Below are positions 22,803 to 29,338 of a DNA stretch of 32,158 nucleotides, one piece after another (within the stretch, counting starts at the first letter, position 1; each line of letters opens with the position of its first letter). The notes beneath the pieces are model-generated. The model was not told the origin of the DNA. It saw nothing but the letters and a program-made list of their open reading frames with translations, and did no database searches. The DNA lies in assembly GCF_003996995.1 (NCBI RefSeq), contig NZ_RZTT01000011.1:1-32158 (forward strand). The letters are read 5' to 3'. Source of the DNA: Mesorhizobium sp. M7A.T.Ca.US.000.02.2.1. GTDB lineage: Bacteria > Pseudomonadota > Alphaproteobacteria > Rhizobiales > Rhizobiaceae. Both the position numbers and the translations under genes were made by a program.

Positions 22803-23164
22803 ATTGCGATCCCTTCGTGAGATAAGATCTCCGCAGGTGAACATGCCTCGTCCCTGGACGCGCATCAGGTAGGGGTTGATTTCGCAAGCGAACGGTAAAA
22901 TGCGAAGCCGCTCCGGCGAGATACAGCTTAGCCCTACATGGCAGCGCGGGTATCAGAATACGAGCCGACGCGAAACAGAGGTCCATCCGTCGCCGAACCC
23001 GCGACAGGCAGCAGGTTCGGTCATTTCTGCAGAAATGCGTTTGCCAGCTTGGACACAGCGGCAGTGCGCGTACCGCGCTATTCTCTCCTGGTGCCGAGAG
23101 CCTGATTGCAGCGCCGACTGGGAAAAGCCTGCGACACAGGCTGACTCCGCAGGTCAAACTATGA
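22803..23164. other. Divergent intergenic region
   Basis: Between back-to-back stress promoters (22778 on minus, 23165 on plus). Frames on both strands are open, but none has a ribosome site or a credible product. Confidence 0.45.
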
Positions 23165-23189
23165 GGAACAATATCTCCCTTTGAAAGTT
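23165..23189 (+). promoter_or_regulatory. EcfG/RpoE2-type promoter for the ferritin-like protein
   Basis: GGAAC (23165-23169), 17 bases, GTT (23187-23189), 28 bases before the ATG at 23217. Confidence 0.85.
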
Positions 23190-23216
23190 CTGGCCGACCC
23201 ATGAAGGAGATATGAA

Positions 23217-23726
23217 ATGTCAGAATCGCGCGAATGGCTTGTCCAATGGCTCAGGGATGCTCACGCCATGGAAGAGCAGGCCGAGACCATGTTGAATGGG
23301 CAGTTGAACCGAATTGAGAACTATCCTGAGCTCAGCGAACGGATTCGCCAGCACGTCCAGGAGACCAGGCAGCAGGCTGCTCGGCTGGAAACCTGTCTCG
23401 ACCGCATCGGACAAGGATCTTCCACACTGAAGGATGCCGGCGGCAAGCTGACGGCAATGGCGCAGTCGCTCAGCGGTGTCTTCGCCGGTGACGAAGTGAT
23501 GAAAGGATCGCTTGCAAGCTACACGTTCGAGCACATGGAAATCGCCTCCTACACAATCCTTATCGCCGCTGCCAAATCGCTGGGTGAAGCAGAGGTCGCC
23601 CAGGTCTGCGAAGAGAACCTGCGTGAGGAAGTCGCAATGGCGGACTGGTTGAAAAGCCATATTCCAACGACAACCGAGCAGTTCCTGGCGCGGGCCGACT
23701 CGGAGAGTGAAAACGCCAAGCGTTGA
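23217..23726 (+). CDS. YciE/YciF-type ferritin-like protein (DUF892)
   Basis: A 169-residue four-helix-bundle protein. WLRDAHAMEEQAETMLNGQL (about 11-30) supplies an Asp/His/Glu cluster. HVQETRQQAARLETCLDRIG (about 48-67), FEHMEIASYTILIAAAKSLG (about 105-124) and CEENLREEVAMADWL (about 131-145) supply the others. These match the DUF892 family, whose members bind a di-metal centre and are stress-induced, like YciE/YciF of enterobacteria. AAGGAG precedes the ATG. It is monocistronic, with an EcfG promoter upstream and a strong hairpin downstream. Confidence 0.9.
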   Translation: MSESREWLVQWLRDAHAMEEQAETMLNGQLNRIENYPELSERIRQHVQETRQQAARLETCLDRIGQGSSTLKDAGGKLTAMAQSLSGVFAGDEVMKGSLASYTFEHMEIASYTILIAAAKSLGEAEVAQVCEENLREEVAMADWLKSHIPTTTEQFLARADSESENAKR

Positions 23727-23759
23727 TCAGCCGGTAGCGTATCGCTAAACAGGCTCGCC

Positions 23760-23784
23760 CCTTGCGCCGAAGCTCGGCGCAAGG
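23760..23784 (+). terminator. Perfect 11-bp hairpin after the ferritin-like gene
   Basis: CCTTGCGCCGA and TCGGCGCAAGG are exact reverse complements around a 3-base loop, 34 bases after the stop at 23726. There is no T run on either side, so it may be a rho-dependent stop, an RNA-stabilising hairpin or part of a bidirectional terminator. Confidence 0.5.
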
Positions 23785-23820
23785 CGCATCGAGGTTGAGC
23801 CGTTACCGCTGAAAGGCACT

Positions 23821-23925
23821 TCAAAGTAGGCAGTGCGCGTGAGTAAGTTTCCGATTAGCTCTCCGTGCCGCGATAGTACCTTGACGCCAATTGAACTTGA
23901 AATTCCGGACGGAATTCTCTGCCAT
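23821..23925 (-). CDS. 34-residue hypothetical protein
   Basis: ATG at 23925 with AAGGAG spaced six bases upstream, stop TGA at 23821-23823. The peptide MAENSVRNFKFNWRQGTIAA then RRANRKLTHAHCLL is basic and has no membrane segment. It lies 47 bases after the SIR2-like gene on the same strand and could be the last gene of that operon, or the truncated start of a longer gene lost here. The ribosome site is its main support. Confidence 0.45.
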   Translation of the reverse strand: MAENSVRNFKFNWRQGTIAARRANRKLTHAHCLL

Positions 23926-23972
23926 GTGCCGCTCCTTGAGAGCCCGCCGACCTGCCCATCATACGGATGTTG

Positions 23973-24818
23973 CTATCGCCCACTTTTTGGCGACAGTTCC
24001 CCATCCCCAACCATCTCCGCCAGCCGGCTGAGGAAGTCCACCAAAGCAGCTTGCGGCTCGTCGATTTCGCCGACCACGACCGAAATGCCCCAACGTCCAA
24101 GCACGGCCTCCTCCACAGGGTTTCGGCTGGTCATGAAGATGAACGAGGGCGGGCGATCTTTCTCATAGCCGGACCGATGCCACGTCTGCCAGAGACGGTG
24201 CAGCAACAACCGAATGTTTGGGTCGGAAAGGCTATAGCCAATGAAGAGGATCGTGCTGCCGAGCGCATCCGAGCGAAAACGCACGTCCAGCGGAGAATTG
24301 AAGGAGAGACGATCGAGGTAGTCCGTTTCGGTGAGGACGAGGGACGAATCCTCGTCGAAATCACCATGGAACTTGACGATGTGGGTAATGCCTTGGCGGG
24401 CCTGCGCCACATCGCGTGCATTGGCCACTTTCACGTAGTCCCGACCGTATATCTCATAAGCCAGTTCCAGATTCCGATCATAGTTGGTTGTGTAGATGAC
24501 AGGGAAGTCGAGCCTCACGATGAGACGATGCAACTCGGAATTCTCGATCCGGTCCTTGGGGACGGACCAGTTTCTGTCCATCCAACTGCGAAGTGGCCCG
24601 ATGCTGCCATGCTTGATGCGATAGTACTCGGCCAGGGTTTGAAAACGATCGCGTCGCGTGGAAAATTCGTCGTCGACGCCGAGCTCCTTTGCCATTCGCT
24701 CTATCAGCTTCTCCCAGGAGGGTAATCCAACGCTGATCGAAACCCCTGCCCCAACAAACAGAATTGCGCTGCGATGCCGAATTGCGTTGGCGAGCGAATC
24801 TACAGGGTCATCGTTCAT
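23973..24818 (-). CDS. SIR2-like domain protein (SIR2_2 type)
   Basis: A 281-residue protein with the NAD-binding SIR2 motifs ILFVGAGVSISVGLPSWEKL (about 19-38), FPVIYTTNYDRNLELAYE (about 105), IVKFHGDFDEDSSLVLTE (about 142) and STILFIGYSLSDPNIRLLLH (about 185). The zinc finger of true sirtuin deacetylases is absent, as in SIR2-like NAD-consuming effectors of anti-phage systems. It stands alone, with no HerA, Argonaute or STAND partner adjacent. An alternative GTG start at 24863 overlaps the upstream stop (GTGA). It is the third gene behind the EcfG promoter at 25342-25366. NAD hydrolysis is inferred, not shown. Confidence 0.82.
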   Translation of the reverse strand: MNDDPVDSLANAIRHRSAILFVGAGVSISVGLPSWEKLIERMAKELGVDDEFSTRRDRFQTLAEYYRIKHGSIGPLRSWMDRNWSVPKDRIENSELHRLIVRLDFPVIYTTNYDRNLELAYEIYGRDYVKVANARDVAQARQGITHIVKFHGDFDEDSSLVLTETDYLDRLSFNSPLDVRFRSDALGSTILFIGYSLSDPNIRLLLHRLWQTWHRSGYEKDRPPSFIFMTSRNPVEEAVLGRWGISVVVGEIDEPQAALVDFLSRLAEMVGDGELSPKSGR

Positions 24819-24859
24819 CACGTCTTTCGAGGCCACCCGCGCAGGTCGACCTTCCTCCC

Positions 24860-25168
24860 TCACATCTGGTCGTTATTAGGCTCCTTGGTGATCCCCACCT
24901 GCCTGGCCAGCTCGGAAAACGGTGGCACACTCGCTTCGAACTGCTTGGTGTTAGCCAGCCGCAAAAGCCGCAAAGGGAAACACACTGCGTCGCGGTTAGC
25001 CGGCGACATATCCTCGAAGAGGCGCTCATCAACCGTGAACGAGGCTTCCGCGTTTTTCAACGCCGTGTCGATATCATCGACCGAGAGAAGGCCTCTGCGG
25101 ACCAAGGCGTTATTGACGGCCGCGACCGCCATAAGCAAACCTTCCAATTGCAGGTTGGCGACGTTCAT
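24860..25168 (-). CDS. Hypothetical protein coupled to the SIR2-like gene
   Basis: A 102-residue protein, MNVANLQLEGLLMAVAAVNN then ALVRRGLLSVDDIDTALKNA, MSPANRDAVCFPLRLLRLAN and a C-terminus PFSELARQVGITKEPNNDQM. It is mostly helical with no membrane segment. The start at 25168 has AAGGA about 9 bases upstream, and the long open frame extending to 25738 is rejected as non-coding. It begins 14 bases after the small gene at 25182-25313, and its stop overlaps a possible SIR2 start. Family not recognised. Confidence 0.7.
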   Translation of the reverse strand: MNVANLQLEGLLMAVAAVNNALVRRGLLSVDDIDTALKNAEASFTVDERLFEDMSPANRDAVCFPLRLLRLANTKQFEASVPPFSELARQVGITKEPNNDQM

Positions 25169-25181
25169 GGGCCATTGTCCT

Positions 25182-25313
25182 TCATACCATTGGGAGCCCG
25201 TCGATAGATAATCCTGCTCCGGAGGCCTTGTGCCGTGCCGGTGATGGGGTTGCCGGCTTGCTAGAGCGTTTCGGCTGCGCGGCGGCGCCGGGATTGGCAT
25301 CTGGTGGCGCCAT
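25182..25313 (-). CDS. 43-residue protein with a SSKPATPSPA motif
   Basis: Starts MAPPDANPGAAAQPKRSSKP and continues ATPSPARHKASGAGLSIDGL; Pro/Ala/Ser-rich and likely disordered. The start at 25313 is chosen because the EcfG promoter at 25342-25366 lies downstream of the longer-frame start at 25376; GGAG lies nine bases before the ATG. It shares SSKPATPSPAxxKxSGAG with the product of 22547-22744. First gene of the SIR2-like operon. Confidence 0.6.
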   Translation of the reverse strand: MAPPDANPGAAAQPKRSSKPATPSPARHKASGAGLSIDGLPMV

Positions 25314-25341
25314 GGCTTGGATCTCCGCTGGGCTGCTGGAC

Positions 25342-25366
25342 AACTCTCCACATGCCTCGAGGTTCC
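25342..25366 (-). promoter_or_regulatory. EcfG/RpoE2-type promoter for the SIR2-like operon
   Basis: Minus strand GGAAC (25366-25362), 17 bases, GTT (25344-25342), 29 bases before the ATG at 25313. Confidence 0.8.
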
Positions 25367-25446
25367 GGATCGCCATGGCAACCTTGCAAAGGCAGAGGCA
25401 AGGCTTCTCGCTGTCCTACTACCGTGGGGCGCACGAGGTGATCGCG

Positions 25447-25471
25447 GGAACAACCCGGCACCGTGATGGTT
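25447..25471 (+). promoter_or_regulatory. EcfG/RpoE2-type promoter for the small protein and phosphoesterase
   Basis: GGAAC (25447-25451), 17 bases, GTT (25469-25471), 28 bases before the ATG at 25499. It is divergent from the promoter at 25342-25366. Confidence 0.8.
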
Positions 25472-25498
25472 CGGTGGCATCAAAGGTGATAGAGAACG

Positions 25499-25672
25499 AT
25501 GGGTAAAAAGCCTAAACAGCACACAGAAGCCACAGATCGTGAAAAGGCGGTCGAAGCTCTCTACTTTGCGCGCAAGTGCGGCCTCACCAAGGAAGAGGCA
25601 CTCAAGATGCTCAGGGAAGCCCAAATCAGGATCGATGATGGACCCCAAAGCCGCTCCGGCAACCGAACTTAG
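25499..25672 (+). CDS. 57-residue small protein, distant DUF3606-like
   Basis: Reads MGKKPKQHTEATDREKAVEA then LYFARKCGLTKEEALKMLRE and a polar tail. The helix, CGLTKEEALKMLREA segment and length recall the small proteins at 14225-14398 and 17417-17590, but the similarity is weak. The ribosome site is poor (AGAGAA); the exact EcfG promoter 28 bases upstream is the main support. The phosphoesterase gene starts 40 bases downstream and may share the transcript. Confidence 0.65.
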   Translation: MGKKPKQHTEATDREKAVEALYFARKCGLTKEEALKMLREAQIRIDDGPQSRSGNRT

Positions 25673-25711
25673 AAGCGATCGTCGAGCGCTCATCTCAGCC
25701 AGCGGCGGCGC

Positions 25712-26209
25712 ATGATCTTCTTCACCTCCGACACGCATTTCAACGATCCCCGCATTCTGCGGCTCGACCCCCGCCCCTTCAGTTCATTGGTGGCCCACGA
25801 CCAGGCACTGACTGAACTTTGGAACGAGACTGTCGCTCCAAATGACGAGGTTTGGCACCTCGGCGACTTCGCCAAGGGATCGGCCGAGACAGTGTCTTCG
25901 CTGCTGTCCTGCCTCCACGGCACCAAACACCTGATCATCGGCAACAACGACGGCGTGGTAACGCTCCGCGCTTCGGCTTGGGCTAGCGTGCAACACTACA
26001 AGGAGCTAACTGTCGAGGGCAGTTTCTTGGTTCTTTGCCACTACCCGTTCCGCACCTGGAACAAGATCGGCAAGAAATCGATAAACCTGCACGGCCATTC
26101 TCATGGCCGGCTGAAGCCAATGACGCGCCAGCACGACGTCGGCGTCGACGCCTGGGATTTTCGCCCAGTCACCTTTGCTGCCATACAGGCCAGGCGCCGC
26201 CGAGATTGA
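25712..26209 (+). CDS. Calcineurin-like metallophosphoesterase
   Basis: A 165-residue enzyme with the full metal-ligand set: FTSDTHFND (about 4-12), VWHLGDFAKG (about 47-56), LIIGNNDG (about 74), LVLCHYPFRTW (about 106) and NLHGHSHGRLKP (about 125-135). The D-x-H, GD, GNxD/E, H and GHxH order is that of calcineurin-like phosphoesterases with a dinuclear metal centre. Small stand-alone members often act on nucleotides or 2',3'-cyclic phosphates; the substrate here is unknown. Probably co-transcribed with the small gene upstream from the EcfG promoter at 25447. Cytosolic. Confidence 0.9.
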   Translation: MIFFTSDTHFNDPRILRLDPRPFSSLVAHDQALTELWNETVAPNDEVWHLGDFAKGSAETVSSLLSCLHGTKHLIIGNNDGVVTLRASAWASVQHYKELTVEGSFLVLCHYPFRTWNKIGKKSINLHGHSHGRLKPMTRQHDVGVDAWDFRPVTFAAIQARRRRD

Positions 26210-26470
26210 GGTTAGCGCAGCAGATGGCGAACGATCGATGTCTTCACGTGGTGATGCTAGCCGCAAACAGGATTCCAGAATCCTGCCCCTGGAGTATTGC
26301 AGCCATGCTGGAACGCACCGCGAGTAAACTGGGACCGAGGAGCGCCCCACCCGTCTGCGCAGCCCCGTGGGACAGGCGCCGACCCCCGTCGTCAACACGG
26401 CGCTCCACTGGCGCCCCAATCGTTAATCCACCTCGCTTGAAACGAGCTTCAATCGCCGTCCTTGGCGACC
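26210..26470. other. Intergenic region
   Basis: About 260 bases between convergent genes. Short frames on both strands are unsupported by ribosome sites. No terminator with a T run was recognised. Confidence 0.4.
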
Positions 26471-26902
26471 TCAGTGCCACATTCTCTCTCTAAGCCACTT
26501 AAGAAACCTGTTCCCTCCGATTGCCCGGCGGACTCTAGCGGCAGCCCACTGCCCTCTGAACGTGGTTCCGACATGGCAACTGCAGAGGATGTCATGCAAC
26601 TCCCCGTCAGACAGTTCGAAGAAGCGCTTTGCTGCCCCATAGGTGTCATCCTTCAGGCCTAACGCACGCAGTAGCGGGTCCTCGAAGGCCACAGTAATTG
26701 GCGAGCCCTCACCGCGCGCTGCGTCGCGAGCTTCCCGCTTCAGATACTCAGTGCCGGTAAGCGCTGTCAGGCGTCGCTCGGGATGTTGTTCCAGCAACTC
26801 TGCCCAGCGCTCAATGCGCTGTTGCCGGGTCATGATCGGGTATGTCGACAGGGGTTCTACTTCTGCAATTGTCTGCAGTTGGCTTAAAGTTTGGTGTTCC
26901 AT
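26471..26902 (-). CDS. Conserved hypothetical protein
   Basis: A 143-residue protein, MEHQTLSQLQTIAEVEPLST then MTRQQRIERWAELLEQHPER, a central FEDPLLRALGLKDDTYGAAK and a C-terminal FFELSDGELHDILCSCHVGT, ending in a basic RVRRAIGGNRFLKWLRERMWH stretch. Mostly helical, no membrane segment. AGGAG lies six bases before the ATG at 26902, so the open frame to 27100 is not used. I know of no characterised family. The RIERWAELLExxP opening suggests a regulatory or adaptor protein, but that is a guess. Confidence 0.72.
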   Translation of the reverse strand: MEHQTLSQLQTIAEVEPLSTYPIMTRQQRIERWAELLEQHPERRLTALTGTEYLKREARDAARGEGSPITVAFEDPLLRALGLKDDTYGAAKRFFELSDGELHDILCSCHVGTTFRGQWAAARVRRAIGGNRFLKWLRERMWH

Positions 26903-27157
26903 CGTCGGCTCCTTTGGTCGAAGTCCCTTCCCCTCAAAAATTATCGCGCGCCGACGCGCTGACAAGAGCTGGCAAGGCGGCCACTTGCCCGACAATGATT
27001 GCGAAACAGCGCATTGCTCCGCCGGCGCGCGAAACGATATCTCATCCCAAATCAGACCGAAGCCGTTCAGAACGAACAGCTCGCCACCCGCCTGCAACAA
27101 CTAATTAAATTAGTAATGCCTTATGGAACTTTGAGGCTGGCGTTTCATTTGATCGGC

Positions 27158-28225
27158 ATGGAGGCCTCTGTAATCCAAAGTGCCGGGATGAGAGCGAACG
27201 TGTCGCTGCGCTACTCGCTGGTTCTGCCGATATACAACGAGGAACAAGTGCTGCCTCGTCTGATCGAGCGGATCAGGTTGCTAATCCACCAGCTGGACGG
27301 TGAGACAGAGGCTATTTTCGTCGATGACGGAAGCAGCGATGGCAGCGTCACTTACCTTCGGCGTGTGGTCGCCGCCGAGCCTCGTTTTCGGCTAATCGAG
27401 CTTTCCCGCAATTTTGGGCACCAGATAGCAATCACAGCCGGTATGGACGCCGCCCAGGGGGATGCCGTCATCGTCATGGATGCCGATCTCCAAGACCCAC
27501 CCGAGGTGGTTCTCGATCTGGTGGCGAAGTGGAAGGAAGGTTTCGAAATTGTCTATGCCCGGCGCGTCAAACGCGAGGGCGAATCCTGGTTCAAGCGCTT
27601 CACGGCAAGTCTCTTCTATCGCTTGCTGGAAAGGATGACGACCGTTGACATTCCGCGCGACGTTGGAGATTTCCGGTTGGTCGGTCCCAAAGCGCTGAGA
27701 ACTTTCAGGCAGATGCCCGAACAGGATCGCTTCGTCAGGGGCATGTTTGGCTGGATGGGATTCAAGCAGGCGTCGGTGCCTTTCGAGCGCCCGGCACGAG
27801 CCCATGGCCAGACCAAATACCCATTCTGGAAGATGGTGCATCTTGCTGTGCACGCCATCGTCAGCTTCTCGGAGCAGCCGCTGCGCCTGGCGCTCTGGGG
27901 TGGCTTGGCCATTTCTGCGCTGGCCATAGCCTTTGGTGCCTACGCCATCTACGCCTGGGCCTTTGAAACCGGCATTGTTGCCGGCTGGACATCCACCGTG
28001 ATGATCGTGTCGCTCCTGTGCGGCATCAACCTCTTCATGACCGGCGTGGTCGGATTGTATGTCGGCAGCATCCACGCCGAAGTAAAACGGCGCCCGCTTT
28101 ACGTGATCGATCGCCTCACCGGCTTCGACCGGGCCATGTCTGCCGTCCCCGGCAAGAGCCGCCGCCCGCCTCGAAAATCCCGGATTGGAGTCCCGGCCAA
28201 TGTCCGAACCCTTCGACAGCTATAG
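27158..28225 (+). CDS. Polyprenyl-phosphate glycosyltransferase, DPM1/GtrB-like (GT2)
   Basis: A GT-A enzyme that loads a sugar onto polyprenyl phosphate at the inner membrane. The catalytic domain shows YSLVLPIYNEEQVLPRLIER, IFVDDGSSDGSV, LSRNFGHQIAITAGMDAAQG and VIVMDADLQDPPEVVLDL (DXD-type metal site) within about 220 residues. The QTKYPFWKMVHLAVHAIVSF segment then leads into two C-terminal transmembrane helices, as in GtrB-like proteins. Starts at 27116, 27158 and 27188 are all possible; none has a strong ribosome site. A weak stress-type element (GGAAC-N17-ATT) lies at 27125-27149. It heads a three-gene operon. Confidence 0.88.
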   Translation: MEASVIQSAGMRANVSLRYSLVLPIYNEEQVLPRLIERIRLLIHQLDGETEAIFVDDGSSDGSVTYLRRVVAAEPRFRLIELSRNFGHQIAITAGMDAAQGDAVIVMDADLQDPPEVVLDLVAKWKEGFEIVYARRVKREGESWFKRFTASLFYRLLERMTTVDIPRDVGDFRLVGPKALRTFRQMPEQDRFVRGMFGWMGFKQASVPFERPARAHGQTKYPFWKMVHLAVHAIVSFSEQPLRLALWGGLAISALAIAFGAYAIYAWAFETGIVAGWTSTVMIVSLLCGINLFMTGVVGLYVGSIHAEVKRRPLYVIDRLTGFDRAMSAVPGKSRRPPRKSRIGVPANVRTLRQL

Positions 28226-28892
28226 ATTCAATTATGGTGAGACGGTCCAGGGATCGATCCGCTTTTCAGGGCTTAAGCACGACTTCTTTCTCATGGCGAA
28301 GGCCGAGTTGCTGCGACGCGTTGTGGTCGAGCGGGTGCTTCGTCATGCCGGCTCGGATGTGCGGGCGCTTGATGTCGGCTGCGGCGTAGGTGCGCTCCAT
28401 CCCTATCTCAAAGGCGTCTTCGAGTCCCTGGACGGCTGCGACATCTCGCAGGAATCGATCCTGCGTGCGAGGCAGGAAAATCCGAGCGTCACATACAGGG
28501 CCTGCACCAGCCTGAACCTGCCATACGACAATGGGGTCTTTGATCTGGCCTTCGGCAGCTGCGTCGTCCATCATGTACCGCCAGCTTCCTGGCTCGGGTT
28601 CATGCGCGAGATGCGGCGCGTCGTGCGCCCGGGCGGTGTCGCCTGCATCATCGAGCACAATCCCTATAACCCGCTGACGCGTCTGGCTGTGTTCCGGTGT
28701 CCCTTCGACCATGACGCGGTGCTGCTCAGCGCAGCCAAAACAGCGTCCCTCCTTCAAGAAGCAGGCTTCAGCAACATCCGATCCGAGCACTTCCTGCTGC
28801 TGCCGTCGGGCAGGTCCTTGGCCCGAAAAGTCGAGCGCGCGCTCGCCCCCCTGCCGCTGGGGGCACAGTATGCGTGTAGTGCGCATGCATGA
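28200..28892 (+). CDS. Class I SAM-dependent methyltransferase
   Basis: A 230-residue Rossmann-fold methyltransferase. Motif I is ALDVGCGVGALHPYLKGVFE (about 61-80), followed by the acidic LDGCDIS (about 83-89), YRACTSLNLPYDNGVFDLAF (about 104-123) and the VRPGGVACIIEH strand (about 145-156). It overlaps the end of the GT2 gene by 26 bases and the start of the GtrA gene, so it is translationally linked to both. The substrate is unknown; a lipid-linked sugar or glycolipid is suggested by the neighbours. TGGAG precedes the ATG at 28200. Confidence 0.87.
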   Translation: MSEPFDSYRFNYGETVQGSIRFSGLKHDFFLMAKAELLRRVVVERVLRHAGSDVRALDVGCGVGALHPYLKGVFESLDGCDISQESILRARQENPSVTYRACTSLNLPYDNGVFDLAFGSCVVHHVPPASWLGFMREMRRVVRPGGVACIIEHNPYNPLTRLAVFRCPFDHDAVLLSAAKTASLLQEAGFSNIRSEHFLLLPSGRSLARKVERALAPLPLGAQYACSAHA

Positions 28893-29334
28893 GCATCGGC
28901 CTGCCGGCGACGACTCCCTGAAGCTACTGGCACGCTTCGGCCTGGTCGGCATCGCTGCCACACTTCTGTATGCCGCTTTGGTTGCTGCTTTTTCCAAATC
29001 CGAATGGCTCGGTTTAACGCCCATCCATGCCTCGCTTGGGGCATATGCCGCAGCCACCCTGTTTTCGTATCTAGCTCACAAATCCCTGACGTTCGTGTCG
29101 GGCCGATCGCATCGAACTGAAGCTCCGCGTTTTCTCCTGCTGGGGGCAACAGGCTTGGCCATTGCCTATGGGGCGCCGGCGTTGCTGACGGTAAAGCTGG
29201 GCTTGCCGCTCATCATTCCCGTGCTGATTACGTGCTTGCTTGTCCCCGGCATCAATTTCTTCGTGCTTGACCGGTGGGTTTTTGCCGGACGCATTCCCGG
29301 TCGGCACGGCAATCGCTCCCGCCAGAGGCAATAA
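28870..29334 (+). CDS. GtrA-family membrane protein
   Basis: A 154-residue protein with four hydrophobic segments (about 18-38, 48-66, 80-100 and 106-128) and the GtrA/DPMS signatures LARFGLVGIAATLLYAALVA near the start and PGINFFVLDRWVFAG near the end. GtrA proteins are proposed to flip or chaperone polyprenyl-phosphate-linked sugars made by GT2 partners, here the gene at 27158. It overlaps the methyltransferase by 23 bases. The start is ATG 28870 or 28885. Convergent with the next gene, with a gap of four bases. Confidence 0.85.
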   Translation: MRVVRMHEHRPAGDDSLKLLARFGLVGIAATLLYAALVAAFSKSEWLGLTPIHASLGAYAAATLFSYLAHKSLTFVSGRSHRTEAPRFLLLGATGLAIAYGAPALLTVKLGLPLIIPVLITCLLVPGINFFVLDRWVFAGRIPGRHGNRSRQRQ

Positions 29335-29338
29335 TGCT

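Noticed and set aside
22876-23184. Plus-strand frame before the ferritin-like gene
   Set aside because: No ribosome site, composition unlike a protein, and it runs across the stress promoter of the next gene.
24860-25738. Continuous 292-codon minus-strand frame
   Set aside because: Only the last 102 codons have a ribosome site and protein-like composition. The upstream part overlaps the 43-residue gene, two stress promoters and a plus-strand small gene.
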